Below, piece by piece: positions 34,850-48,269 of a stretch of DNA of 64,000 bases (the stretch's first letter is position 1; every line of letters starts with the position of its first letter). This stretch comes from Didymodactylos carnosus (lineage: Eukaryota > Rotifera > Eurotatoria > Philodinida > Philodinidae): assembly GCA_905250885.1 (NCBI GenBank), contig CAJNOQ010000182.1:1-64000 (forward strand). Reading direction: 5' to 3'. Below the pieces are notes generated by a model. It worked only from the letters and a program-made list of their open reading frames with translations, was not told where the DNA came from and made no database searches. Both the position numbers and the translations under genes were made by a program.

Positions 34850-36358
34850 AATTTAATCCTTTGGGTCCTAGCGGTAAGTACGCTCACCACCACTAAATTT
34901 CGACAGTTTTGGGCAATCTTCAAGAACTTTTGTCATACGTAATCTTAATAATTTATTTTTGCCTCTCTCTTGCCTGACATGAGTCTAATCAATTCGTAGG
35001 AAGTGTGTATAACTATATTTTATTTACGATCTTTGTGTAAAAAATTGTTCTGTTTTATCATCAAATATATATGCATACGAAACGAAATAGAGCTTCTATA
35101 AATACCTTTTTAAATAGTTTACAACTCCCCCCCCTCCAAAATAGAAGGCCACCTCTGAGACAATTCTGTAAAATCTATATTAGAAGATCATGGCCTTCTA
35201 ATACGAAAAAGCCACTTTTTTCGAAAACTTTTTAGTATTTGACTTCTAGAAATCGTGCAGTTATGCATGTTTTCGATCTTGGCTCTTGGTATTCTCCGAT
35301 TTTCGCAGTAGGGAGTTGTGACAGAAGTATAGAGTATGACTCTTCTTTGTTAATTATCCCTTCTATCGAATACTTCAGTCATTGCGACCAAATGCATCAC
35401 GCTCAAATCGATAGAAACTAAACAATACGTATGTTCACACTCATACATTGAAATTTATTTTAATATAACGTAGAATTTTCAGGATCGGCATACTACTTAG
35501 ACTAAGTATGATTTACATAATGGATGTCCATCCGATTCGTATCTGGTTGGTTTGTAAAGCATCAAGTGCCACATCAAATAAGTGCGTGGAACAATTAGGG
35601 AGGAATCGAGGCTAAACCGTATGAAGAGTGTACAATATGAATGTTCATTCTAAAAGTAAACTTCGAGAAGAAAAAGTTTATTTTGTCCAGCTGCATTGAC
35701 TGTACGTGTTAAACTATTTTTATTACAACTTTGTTCATAACCTACGATGTGAACATCAAAGGGAAATCATGGAGGATTTAATTCTTTAAATAAATATAAT
35801 TTTTTTGCGAACTATTGTTCACGTCTAATATATTTTTGTTATTTTATCAACACTTTTAACGAAAAATAAGACAAAAAATAGATATAGTATAACAAAGAAA
35901 ATAAGACATCGATTTTTAAGAAAAAAAAAAACATTACTATAAAGCGAAACATATCTAGATCTCTTTTGTTCTCAATAACAACAGGGGAGTGCAAAAAATA
36001 AAAAAAAACATCTTAGAAAACACGCAAACACATACATCTTTGAGAGAAGTCACTTTATTTCACAATCACTCGTTCTATCGGTTTTTTTTGTCTACCAATA
36101 AATGTTATAACGATAATAAATTAACTGGTAAAAAAACAGAAAAATGACGCTTAGCGAGATAACAACAATAACAAATTTTTGACGATCGATTATATATATA
36201 TATGTACGCATGGTCTTTAAAATATATGTACAACAAAAACGAAGAAAAGAGGAAGCACCATACATTATTTAAATACATTGTAATGAGGTCGCAATCAAAT
36301 TTCGAGATAAAATACAATTACGAGGTAAGCTGTTGAAAAAGAATAAAAAATGTCTATT

Positions 36359-39300
36359 TTAAGGCGGAAGAAAAACGACTGACGGGGAGTTCAAAGAATT
36401 TGTGGTATCTCTATCGACTGGTCCGTTTGTGTTCAGTTGTACCGATTGTAGTGCATGACCTGTAGCAGTAGTACCATCTAGCGTTACACCATTTGCCATA
36501 GTATTTGTATCACCTCCTGTTCCATTACTACGTTGAGTAGTACTTAAAGTTCTTATAATCGATTGTTCTACACGTGCATAATCACTCTGAAAAATAAAAG
36601 AGAAAACATTCATATATGAGCAACATAGTAGATTGTTGAGAATTTTCTTTCTCTTACACTTATGAACAAGACAGTAACTATGGATTTAGCAGACGAACAA
36701 ACTATTCAATACGAACAAAAAATATCTTATCAAAAGATCAAAAAAAACTAAGAAATTCAACTGTGCTTATTGGTAAAAAAAGAATTTTTTATCGTATGAT
36801 TAAAACTTTAATAACTATACTTCACTCAAATATGTCTCACACTTCCGTCATTTTTTCCAAATAACTTCTTACTTCATGAATAAGTCCAAGCTCAAGCAAT
36901 TCTTTGGCAATAACGTCTGGTGTTTCATCTTGATCTATTTCCGCTGTCATATCACGTTGTAAACGATCTTGGAATTTAACACTAATGAATAACTAAATGA
37001 ATACAAAATTTTCATAGGATAAACAATAAAAACAATAAATAATAGCCTACCAAGCATAATCCAGTATCTTTTATTTTCAATTTACACTGTATATCAATAA
37101 TTCGACGATTTTCCTTGTCGAAATCAATGGGTACCTGTGTTTTTGTCGTTTCTGTTGATGAATTTGATAGTGATGTCATCGATGGCATTTGATGATCACC
37201 ATCATTCACTGATGATAATGAACGCTCAATGGTATTTCCCCCACGTGCTTTATTTGCTGTTGACGTGTTGATTATATCTGGATTTGAATTCGTATTCGGC
37301 ATATTGTTTGAACTAACTAGATTAGTATGAAAACTGATGTTTTCCACCGTTGAAGAACGTTTTCTTGGAAATAATAAACTGTATGCTGTTAATGGATATA
37401 AACCATTTTGAACATCTTCAAGAAGTTTATCTAATTCAAACGAGGGACAGTCTTTCAAACTAAATACAAAATAAAGAATAACACGTACAGGTATATTGTA
37501 AGAGTTCGTTGTACACTCACGTAACAACAGTTGGTTTTGATCCATCTTTATGGAGAATTTCGGCAAATATTTTATCGCCCGATGCTTGTATCGTGGATGA
37601 CATAGAACGATCTGGCTTTCCCCCTGAAAGTAGAACAAATACAGGATAAACGAAAGATTTCATGAGTTAACTTATCATACATACTTAAATCGTCGACTAA
37701 CGAATGTACAGCTAAAAGTTTAAGTGAAGGTATTTCAAATAATGCTGGATGGAATAATAATTCACGTGCTGTTGGCCGTTTTATTGGATCACTGCATAAA
37801 CATTGTAATACTAAATCCTTTAATAAAAATAAGAGAAAGTATATTGTAAAAGTCTCTTTGTGTAAGATTTTATTACCTTCTGAACTGGATCTTCTAATGA
37901 TTCTAAAGCTTCATTCACAACTTCCTCTGTAATAGCGTGTGTATCGCCATTACCGCCTAAATCTAGATTGATCATCTATGAATAGGAAGAAAATCTAAGA
38001 GTATAAAACTCAAATACTGTGATTTAGTAAACATACCTCAAGTGTGACCATACCCAATGAATAAATATCCACAGCAGTCGTTATTGGACTTGATTCTAAA
38101 CGATAAAAAAGAAAAACTTATTTTTTTCTCTTTAAAAAAATTGATAATACTCTCTTACATTCGCTAAATCAAGAAGATACTAACAAATAAAAAGAATAAA
38201 AACATATTACTTACCCACAGCCATTTCTGGTGCTTGAAAATGTAAGTTTTTTGCCGTAGAATCTGGTATACTTTTAACATGATGGTGTAGAACATCTGGT
38301 GCGACTAAAGTTCAAAAAAAAGTATAAACATAAATAATAAAACATCATACACGTGCACAAAAACAAAACAGCACTTTTAATAGTTAACTGAGCAAGTGTA
38401 GATAGATCGTTAAGAAAAATATTTATTTTTTTCATGACACGCGTAGCAGGTCGTTATTTTTTATTTTTGATCAACGCGTGAGGATTTAGGCAAAGAAAAG
38501 TGGACAATAAAGCATAATCAAGGAAAAGATGCAGAAACGAAAAAAGAAAAGAGTAGCAAAAATTTATACAACAAACAAGTTAAAAAAAAAAAAATTTTTA
38601 TTATTTCTTTTTAAGTAGAGAAATTTCACGAAAAGGATGTTGGCACAGGCGCCACATCTCACCTACCAAGACCAAGTGTTTCAAATGCCTTCAATTGAAG
38701 ATAATGAACTATAATAAAATAAGGACTATCGTTGAAAAATTTGTATCTCTCCGCTTTTTTTTTCTAAGTTTTCATTATATGTGAAAACTACTCAATATTT
38801 AGAAGACAACAAATATAATTATCTTACTTGAACCGATTTTAACCAAGCCTGTATTTTGAATAAATATTGTATCACATGTTAAGTTTCCATGAATAATGGG
38901 TTGTTGACAAGAATGAAGATAACTAAAATAAACGAAAAGAAAACGTCTATTTAATCGTTGTTCATGCATATTCTAGTTCTTTTCAACTATTTTATTTAAA
39001 AAACTTTTTTATTTTTCTCTCTATTTCTGATTTAATGTAATAGTTGTATTTATATTTTACTTTAATGCTGATAATAACTGTATACACCATCTTCGCCAAG
39101 AATTTCTGCTTATGCCTTGTTTTGTACGTTTTGTTTTTCTTAAAAAAAGTTTTAATGAACCACTTGACATATATTCGGTAATAAAAACAACCTTTTAAAA
39201 AATATATAAAAAAAAAGATTTAAATGTATTTATTTTTTATTTTTTAAAAAAATTTACTCGTGGTTTATCTTCTATTTTTGTACGATCTTGCCAATAGCCA

Positions 39301-40031
39301 TGAAATTTTACAATATTCTGATGATTTAACTCAATTAATTTACTAAATACTTCATTTACTTTATACTAAAAAAATAAATTTATCTACTGTTCATTAACGC
39401 ATAAAGTTGAAGAAGAAAAATGTGGCAAACCTGTTGCGTTGGACTAATTTTTTTTTCAGAAAATAATACTTCATTCCAAACAACTTCAACGCCTTCTTCT
39501 GTATCCATTGCTAAATACGATGCATCTATGCCAGGAATATCTCGTTGTGCCACCTAGTCAACAGAAGACAAAAAAACAAAACAAAAAAATAGCAAGCAAT
39601 GATTTTAAATTAAATGTTTATTTTTTTTTTTAACATCATTGAAATAATCTTACTGTTTCACGTCGTTTTTGCCATCGTGAACCAGGACTTTCCTCAACAA
39701 ATGGAACATCCTCTTCTTCCTCCTCATCTTCAGTTGTATTACTTGGACTTGTTGGATGATGTGTACTATGTTTATTGCTTTCACTATTTGTCGCTTCACT
39801 ACCATCTTTAACCTAGAATGGAAACTAGAAAAAATCAGATCATGATCAACATTATGTAAAAAAAAAATAAATAAAATAAAGATAAAATAAAATTCAATAA
39901 TAAATATTTTATACCTCGTCCACTAGTTGATTTTTATTTCCGTCATATAATAAATTATTATTTGTTACTGTTAATACTTTTTCATTATTATCTGGATTCA
40001 GAATAATAGATTCAACAGTTTCATTAATCAT
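36359..40031 (-). CDS. NRBP: NRBP-family pseudokinase adaptor
   Basis: Nuclear receptor-binding protein homologue, an intracellular adaptor pseudokinase. Exon 1 (40031-39915) begins MINETVES. Exon 2 (39812-39654) has an acidic run and ESPGSRWQKRRE. Exon 3 (39553-39431) has RDIPGIDASYLAMDTEEGVEVVWNEV, where Asn replaces the catalytic Lys. Later exons give FITEYMSSGSLKLFLRKTK (~39190), IIHGNLTCDTIF (~38890; HGN instead of HRD), NLHFQAPEM (~38260), TTAVDIYSLGM (~38080) and RPTARELLFHPALFEIPSLKLLA (~37750). Then come FELDKLLEDVQNGLYPLTA (~37440) and the C-terminal IAKELLELGLIHE block (~36890). The last exon ends VVFLPP at 36359. The residue losses match known NRBP proteins, so this is a normal pseudokinase and not a decayed gene. 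NRBP1 versus NRBP2 is not decided. Confidence 0.95.
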
Positions 40032-43000
40032 TCTAGTGTATTTTCAGTTAATTGAAGATAGATCAATATCATCAACATCACTTTTTCTAATCATTTTTCT
40101 GTTTAGAACAAAAATTGTAGTAAAACTAAAGTGAAAACTTTTTTATGTTTTGTTTTTTCACTGGAAGAGGTAATAAATTAATCTTAGTTGTGATAATTTG
40201 GCATTAGAAGGAAAACAAGATATTTGAATAATTGTTCGAAAATATAGCAGAAAAATAAGTCGATAACACTATGTACTGAATAATGTAAGGCATGCTTTCA
40301 ACACATAAAAATATAGTTAGTACTAAATAACACAGCTGTTTGGAAAGCAAAAAAAAAGAAGAAATATAGACGTCACTACGCGAATCATATTTTTATTTTC
40401 TTTCGTTCTTCATTCTATACAATCAGTTTATATTCGACACTCTTCCCTCTCATATTTTTCTTCTTTTCATTCATACATTTTTTTATTGATCGTATTTACA
40501 CACCCTCTATTTGTGACAAGACTATGTACTCGCGTATAATACTAAAATTAATGTTTAAGAATTTTGTGAAAAAAAAAGAGAAGAAGTACAATCGGATGAA
40601 AAACACGAACTTTATTGTGTTAGACTTAAACGTGCTTATAACTATATAAGATAGATATTCGTCAAAATGATAGATAGCGGCGACACTATATTCGTCTTAT
40701 TTTTATCTCTCTATAAAACAACAATATCATGAGAAATTGAATTGCTAAAAAATGAACATTACAAGAATTAGAAGATTTTTCAAATCTATACCATCTCTTT
40801 CTTTTTGATTGTAACTCTTAATTAATTTATTCTATACAAGGTTGGCTCGATCACTGAAGCGATAAAGAGAGTGTTACTCTTCAATAACAAAATCTGTTTT
40901 TTTCCCATCAAAAGATCAATAGAATAATGATCAATTATCTTATATAATGTAAATACTTTAAAAAATTCTGTAATAATGATGATGCTGTTAGATATGTACA
41001 AAAATTACAATAAACTGGGTATTTTAAATTGAAAATGTAAAGGATCAATCATTGATACTTACGTTTACTACAGACCGTCACACAACATAAACATTTGAAA
41101 AGACAAAAAACATTATATATTTTTTGATTGAGTGGTTTATTCTTGATGAATCCAAAAACTTATATTTCACTTTTTTCACGAAAAAAGTTTTCTTCTTTTT
41201 TCTTATTTTACTATTATGTAGATATATTTTTCGTTTCTTTTATATTTAATATTAAAATATATATTTTTAAATTAACTATTGTTAGTCGATAATTATTTTA
41301 CTAAAATAATAATTAATTAGAGATATACCACTGACTTTTGAAAAAGAAATCAAAATAAAATAAATATAAAATCTATTCATTGTATTACCGTTAGTAAATT
41401 GAATTCTTGACTTTTCATTTCATTTCGTATCATATATTTGTTTTTTCATCATCCTGTTTTCTGTTTTATATACCTCGTGGTCTTAGTTATGTTGAGAAAC
41501 AAAAAGTCTAAAATAATGTAGCACATAAAACAAAAAAAAAAAAAAAAAAAAAACAATTTTTTGTTTTATATTTGAGTGCAAAAACAAAAAACATTAAAAA
41601 CAAAAAAACGAAGAAAACATTTGCGAACTTCATTAGTACAAAGTACTAGATCTTTTTATTTTTTTTTGTATGTTCTCTTCTTTTTTTTTTTTGTTCTCTG
41701 TTGTTATAAAAAGAAATTAAAAACTGTCGATTTATGTATGGGAAATAATTTCAAAATATAGAAAATGAAGACCGTATGTGATGAGTTATAAAATGCGACA
41801 TATCATTCATAAGACAGAATAGATTAAATCTTAAATAAACAGATGTTTTTTATTTTTTTTTTGTCTGGATTTTGATGAACAAACATCTTTTAAGATTATA
41901 AAAGGAAAACCTACAGTAGATGAACACTTTTTATTTTTACAATATTAAAGAATTCTCTCTATTTTGTTAGTATTTTTATTTTTGGAAAGGTCATTGTCAG
42001 AAAAATGTTGACTATCACATTAGAAATAATGTAGACTATCTAGATTAGATAGAGAATTGATAAAAATGAGTGTTCTAACGTGTGTGTGTGTGTGCATGTG
42101 TGTGTCGTCAAAAGGCTAATTTAATTCATTTTATTTTATTTTGCTCTCGATAAAAACAGGTAATGTATTATTAAAATTCTTGTTACGACTCAGAAAAGAA
42201 TGTTAATAAGGTTTTTCAATCTATAATGCAACTGCAAAATGTAAAAAATAAATGTGATGGGCTAAACTATGTTCTATACAAAAAAAAAACAGAAAAGAAA
42301 AACAACAATAATGAAAGAACGAACGCATATATAATATTTACATAAAATCTACTTGTGACTGAGAAATGTCGATAATAATTGTTAGATGCATTGCATATTT
42401 GCATAACATGAAATAAAACAAACAAAAAAATTGTTGATCAATGAAAATATATATTTAATTTGTCAATATTCACTAGTAGAAATTAACTCAATATAAAACT
42501 TTTGATTACTTAAAACTCCCTGAAAAATCCAACTTGTCAGTATTATGATGTAAAAAACATGAAATGATGTTTACACTAACCGTTTTATAAAGTTTTACGC
42601 TATAAAATCTAACTAAATTCTTTTTGTAATATTAGGTGATGTGTGACATTAATTGAGAAAGAATATCTTCATATTTGTAATGTTAGTCGACTATTTTATA
42701 AAAGAAAAATTTAAAATTAAGTATATTTTTATGTTTTCTATAGTGATGTTCTGTCATAGTATGTAGTATTATTAGAAGACTACCATAAGACATCCAAAAG
42801 TGTCAGACAGTACTAAAATTAGAAATGAAAAGAGTTTTCTATTTGTGAGAATTATTTTATTTAAAATATAATGAAAATGTTTTTATAAAAAATTTAATGA
42901 AAATCGGTCAATTGTGAAAGAAACAAGGTACAATTAACTTATTCTAGCTACTGTAAGATATTAAATATACAGATCTTGTAAAAGAAATGTGGAAAGTGTT

Positions 43001-43784
43001 GACATTGGGTATTACAGTTTGAAACCTTCTAAAATCGTGACATTATTTAGTCTTTTGTTCTTAGTCGTTCATTTAGCCATAATAGCATCTTTCAATGACG
43101 CCCATGAAAAAAAGAATTTGAAGAAGGTTACAGTTAAGCAACATATTTTAGTAGAATCATTTTTTCCTAATTATCAATTTATTTTTATTGAAAGATCCTA
43201 CAAAAGTTGGAAAATTACTCAACGTGGTTCAAAAGATCATTTTAGTTTTTAGATTCATAGATCGTGCAGGATTAGATAATTTTCAATAAAAATTTTAGGA
43301 TTGAAATTAGAAATTATATAAGAGTGTTGTTTATCTGCCAATTCGACTCTGTTTAAATATAAACTGACAGAAAACAGATGTCATACTTTTAGTTTTTGAA
43401 CGTTTTTTGTACATTTTTAACTGACAGAATATACCGTGTACATGTACAAATGCACAATCGCGTTTTTACATTTGTACATGACATAAGTTTTTTTTATAAA
43501 GTAGAACGTCTTCAAAAATCGAACTGTTTATCGCATAAGTAATCACGTACGTACTCATTGATCAAAAGTTTTTTATTGTTTTCGGAATTTTTTATGCAGT
43601 CTAAAGGTCGAAAAAACCACACAATTTACATGTGTTTTGTCGTGGCCAATGATACACTCTGTAGTTATATCAGAGAATCTAAAATTCAAGGTAATATTTG
43701 ACGAGAGAATTTTAAATCTGCTCAATGTTTAAAGAGAATAATAAGATAAGAAAGATAAAAATTGAGAGAAAATGTGTGATGTAC

Positions 43785-43844
43785 CTGTTCTCCACAACTA
43801 TAATATCCACTACTTCGTCGCATTATTGTTCGACGTATATTCAT
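43785..43844 (-). CDS. possible alternative first coding exon of NRBP
   Basis: An ATG at 43842-43844 opens exactly 20 codons (MNIRRTIMRRSSGYYSCGEQ) ending at CAG|GTACAT, a good donor. The phase is 0, the same as the donor of NRBP exon 1 and the acceptor of exon 2 (VKDGSEAT). Splicing to exon 2 would give an isoform with a basic N-terminus in place of the acidic MINETVES start. Sequence supports only the ORF-plus-donor geometry; chance or an untranslated/other gene's exon cannot be excluded. Confidence 0.3.
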
Positions 43845-46340
43845 TATGTTTGTTTTTTTTTTCAATGATCACAAAGCTTGACTAAACAGTATTTGTCTAT
43901 GTTGAAAATAAAATAAATTCAATGAAATATATATTTTTTTCTACTTCTTAAGGGTTATTTGATGTTTTTGTCGCACTTGATGACAAATTAAACAATGGTG
44001 TTAAAAAAACAACTGAAATATGTAATATAATAATTGATAATAATTTTTCTTAAAGAAATAACCGTGACATAGAATAAAAAAGTGTATAAAAACGATATAT
44101 ACCATAATGAAAAGAGAAGAAAACCAGACAAAAGATGAGATAAACTTTCAATATATGTGTATGTATATATATATATATACAGCATGTGAATATATATTAC
44201 TAAGACGTATAAAATGTAAATCGAGCTTTTGTTTCCTTTAAAATAAAATCATCTTTCAAGTTTTGATCAAAGATTTTTTTCTCATTTATTTATTCGTACA
44301 TACCCCCTTGTTTTGTCATCTAACTAAAAAAAAATGTATTAAACGTCTCTTATTCGAGTGGACTTGTTACAAGGCAATATAATTTGAATATTTGGTAATG
44401 ACAAAAGTAGAGAGAGAGCAAGTGAACATTGTAAAATGATTTCATTTGTTAATGAGTTCGCGTCAGCTGATGAATGAATGTGAATGAAATATTAAACTTA
44501 TACCTGACAGATTCTTTATTATTTCACAAAACCTTATTGCCATTGTCATATATAGGCTAGTATATGTCCGAAAATTCTTCACTTTAGATTCTTCTTTAGA
44601 AAATTCTTCACTATCATGTTATTGATAAAAACTATGGATGAATAAGATGGTAAGTTTTTTAACTAAGTCGCACTGATATCCTTTAAAATTTTTCATTAAA
44701 TAAATTATAGAGATTTAGAATAAACGGGAGAGAAAACGTATTTAAAACTTAGAATTAATTTTCTGCTCATTTTCTTTTTACAATCAAAACCTTCTAGTTT
44801 TATGATGCAAATGTTATTTTCTTTCCGATATTACCGACAAATCGGATATAATATGTCTAGTAAAAAATATTAATATACGTCTAACTACGAACGATAACAG
44901 ATTGTTGTGACATATAGAGATGAATACTCTAGACAGATTACTAACAATAAATATATAATAGCATCCAAAGCATTTCTCTCGTAATATATTTTGTTTGTAG
45001 GAAGAAAACTATTTAATTGTCACCAAACGTCTATTTATAATGTTTGCTCTACTGTTGTCATGACCAAATGTTTTCTGTCCAGTATTTCTCTAATAAGAAT
45101 TCGAAATAGATTGATTGCACACACTTTATCGTTTAATATAACCTCGAGTAGGTAGATTGCATCAAATCCGTGAATGAAGCAAAATAACAAACAATACAAC
45201 GCGAATAAACCTTGCTATTCATGTTTTTGTTTAATAACAATTAATTATATTCGTTATTGACGAACAAAAGCATATAAGTCGATCACTACAAACAAAATAG
45301 ATCAAAAGCACAGTTTTAGTTTCAATAATCCCAATATTCAATTTTTTTGTCTACAAATGTTGCTAGTGATGTGACGGAACATGGTTTTTGGGCTCCTTAT
45401 TGCTGCCTATTGCCATATTTTATTGTACGTCAGTTCCACTAAAATGTGTTTTTCTCTTCTTTTTTGTAAAATCATTGCATTTCTATGGAACTTACATACC
45501 ATAAGTACAGAATTAGATAGTTTGACGAACAAAAAATTTATCCATTTTCTTATAAAACTTCGAAACAAACTATAAATTTTTACTCGGAAAACTCGAAGAA
45601 ACTTTAACATTTATCACTTTATTAACTATAGACCAAGCTCATCTCGAAGAAATGTTTAGTTAAATTTTTATCCTTTGAAAAACTTTTTTTTTGCTTATCT
45701 CTAAATCTAACTATTCACTAGCTCTCAGCAGTTAACGAAAAATAAAGTTGTTTCAATCTTATTCTGCGATATAGTTTATCAGAATAGAAGTTTGAGTTTT
45801 GAGATAAGATGTCACAATATGGGCTTTCTCTTATTCTATGGAAGAGAACGCGGTCAAAAATGTAAAAACTAAAGGGTATGTATCGGCCAACAGTTTAGTT
45901 TATAGCTGCTAACAAAGTGCACCTCGTACATCACACTATGTTTTATGCATAGAGTATAAATATAGATGGTATACTCAGATCGGGAGATCTGATTATATGA
46001 TCTTCGGATAAGATTTTGCAAAGAAACATCAGTTCTTATGAGATGAGTTTCACCCTCGTAATGAAACATTTTACAAATTCCAGAAGTTGCACAATATTTA
46101 AGAATAATGTATAACTATGCATTTTTCAAATTATGTCTGTTATCTATAGAAAGCCGTATTTTTTCGTTTAATATATGTCGCATATGTCTGCACATGCACA
46201 GCACAGATTTCTAAACATGTCCGTTAGAATCGAGACGGTCGATTACCTATAGAGCTCCTCTTATTTTGTCATAATTGTTATTTTTTTACACACTGACATT
46301 TGTTTTGTTTTTCTAAAATCCTTTTTCTTGTCTGGCGTTT

Positions 46341-46652
46341 CAGTTCGGTATGTTACGACCCCTCGAAAAACTCATTCGATCCGGCTAAAAATTTTATCAG
46401 TGATATATAACAGCATTTTCCAAGTGACAACTTTTTTGTTTCTTTTTATCTCTTTTCCTTTCCTAGTTATAGCGAACATACTTGCAAACCACGCAAAACC
46501 CGAGTTTTTCAATCTTCAAAGACATATAACTCGAAAAGGAAAAGAGATAAAAAGAAACAAAAAAAGTGTCACCTGGGAAATACTGTTATAGACTTCTGAT
46601 AAAATTTTCAGCTCGAGATGAGTTTTTCGAGGAGCCGTAATGTACCGGACTG
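46341..46652. repeat. 312-bp palindromic fold-back element
   Basis: Arms 46341-46457 and 46534-46652 are diverged inverted copies: CAGTTCGGTAtGTTACG pairs with CGTAATGTACCGGACTG, and CCTCGAAAAACTCAT, AAAATTTTATCAG and GTTTCTTTTTATCTC recur inverted. The loop is about 75 bp. No TSD was recognised. Confidence 0.85.
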
Positions 46653-47234
46653 GAAAACCGAGTTTTCTAGGAATCTCGTGAAGGGCGAAAGCTAAAGAGT
46701 TACGACAAGAGCAAAAAGAAAAGAGTTTCTAATGCATCCTAAAAATATCGAGTCTTGATCATTTTTTGTTTCGTTTTGAAGGCATTTCTTTGAAGAGCAC
46801 TAAAAGAGGCCAGGGATACTCTTAAGTAATAGAGGTCGTTACTGTATCGCAACAGGTGCCGATAGTGATCGGGTTAGGTATTTGATGGTGGATCGGGATA
46901 GTTGAAAAGGAATAGCTATAATGATTTAGCCAACATTTTTGTCAAGAATAACATATACATGTCCAAAAACCAATACCAGACATAAAACTGTTTGATTACG
47001 CTTTCCGTTGTTAGGTATCGTCACATAAAAGGAAATGCCAATGATAGTTGCATCAGATCTCTATACATTCAAAGAATTTTAGCATTGTATAACTTCTGTG
47101 TTGCAATTCAGAGCCTTTCTCACTTCAACTAGTCGATTTACTTTCGAATTTTGTAAATGAACGTACTTTTATTCTTCGTACATTATAGATAATCTCATCT
47201 GCATTTACTTTATATAAAAAATTCGAAACTAAAA

Positions 47235-48269
47235 ATGGTAAGTTCCACAAACATCATCGATCAACATTACTTACTATTAAATACTAATTGGTTTTCAGGC
47301 CAAAAACAGTATGACAACCAAAGAAGCGTTGGCAAAATGGGTAAGAAAAAATGATAATCAGATGTATCGAGCAAAAATTTGGATAGAAAAATTATTTTAA
47401 GGAAGAGAAAACTAGCCAGAAAGCAGCTGAAGCCAAAGAAGTTTTACTGTTTGGACAGTTTCCACCAATCGATAAAATGGATGCGTCAATTTCAACGTTG
47501 GTGAATTGTGAGTAAGTTTTACCGTCTCAGTAGTTACCTATTTCACATAACACATACAGTTTATGTTTAGAAAATTATCATTATCAACAAATATGATTGA
47601 GAAAATAGCAAATTTAAACGGTTTAAGTATGTAACAAATAATCGATTGTAAAGAAGTTTCTATTGTTTACTTGTTTTCTTTTTCGTGTAGAAAACTTGAA
47701 AACTTTGTCACTTGGCCGTAATTTAATAAAAAATCTCGTTGGTTTGGTAAGGAGTCTGAAAAATCTTTCAGTATCAATTATTTAGCATTTTGTTTACAGG
47801 AAGCTGTTGGTGATACATTGGAAGAATTATGGATCTCATATAATCAAATAGAAAAATTGAAAGGCATTGGTGGCATGAGAAAACTTCGTGTAAATATTAA
47901 CGTAAAACAGTGAAATAACTAGTATTTTTTTTAAAAAACATATTTTAATATTGTAGGTATTATATATGAGTAATAATGTGGTCAAAGAATGGGGAGAATT
48001 TCAAAAACTCGTACGTCTTTTCTTTTTTTTTTTGTTGACATATTTTTTAGATATCTATTCAATAATATTCTATTTAGGCCGAATTACAAACTTTACAAGA
48101 GTTAGTATTTACTGGAAATCCATTACATGAAAAATTTCTAGAGGAAAATGATGGGAAACATGAACATTGGCAAGCCGAAGTACAAAAACGATTGAAAGCG
48201 CTCAAAAAACTCGATGGTCTCCATATTATTCGTGAAGAAAAAGAAAGTGGCGAATAGGGCTAAATTAAA
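47235..48269 (+). CDS. DNAL1: axonemal dynein light chain 1 (outer arm LRR subunit)
   Basis: Eight exons encode 200 residues: 47235-47237 (only the ATG), 47299-47340, 47402-47511, 47571-47626, 47691-47746, 47800-47889, 47957-48010 and 48078-48269. The protein is a leucine-rich-repeat subunit that binds the outer-arm dynein heavy chain in motile cilia. Landmarks are [112 protein letters not shown] and LKKLDG, all very close to the animal protein. The start codon alone forms exon 1, with the donor immediately after ATG. The tail differs from vertebrates (ends KRKWRIGLN). All introns are 55-70 bp. Confidence 0.96.

Larger units (their letters stand above)
25503..36358. other. 11-kb gene-poor interval rich in TIR and fold-back elements
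   Basis: No host gene can be supported here. The named elements (25948, 27162, 28429, 29280, 30141, 30879, 31680, 32907, 33261, 33439, 34486) occupy roughly 40% of it. The rest (about 26270-27160, 27560-28428, 28803-29280, 33690-34480, 34860-36358) is AT-rich unique DNA with chance open frames, and a C8 tract near 35130. Confidence 0.6.
40032..47234. other. 7.2-kb AT-rich intergenic interval
   Basis: I see no host gene beyond the possible exon at 43785. It holds a poly-A run near 41530-41553, a GT microsatellite at about 42080-42105, TA runs near 44165-44180, and the fold-back at 46341-46652. The 5' UTR and promoter of NRBP and the promoter of DNAL1 must lie here. The open frame at 42989-43252 has a hydrophobic segment but no recognised family. 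Confidence 0.55.

Noticed and set aside
42989-43252. 87-codon plus-strand frame with a hydrophobic stretch
   Set aside because: AT-rich DNA with no signal for splicing or a known family; could be chance.
43000-43850. Separate unknown gene starting at 43844
   Set aside because: Only one short exon candidate is visible; better reported as a possible NRBP alternative exon.
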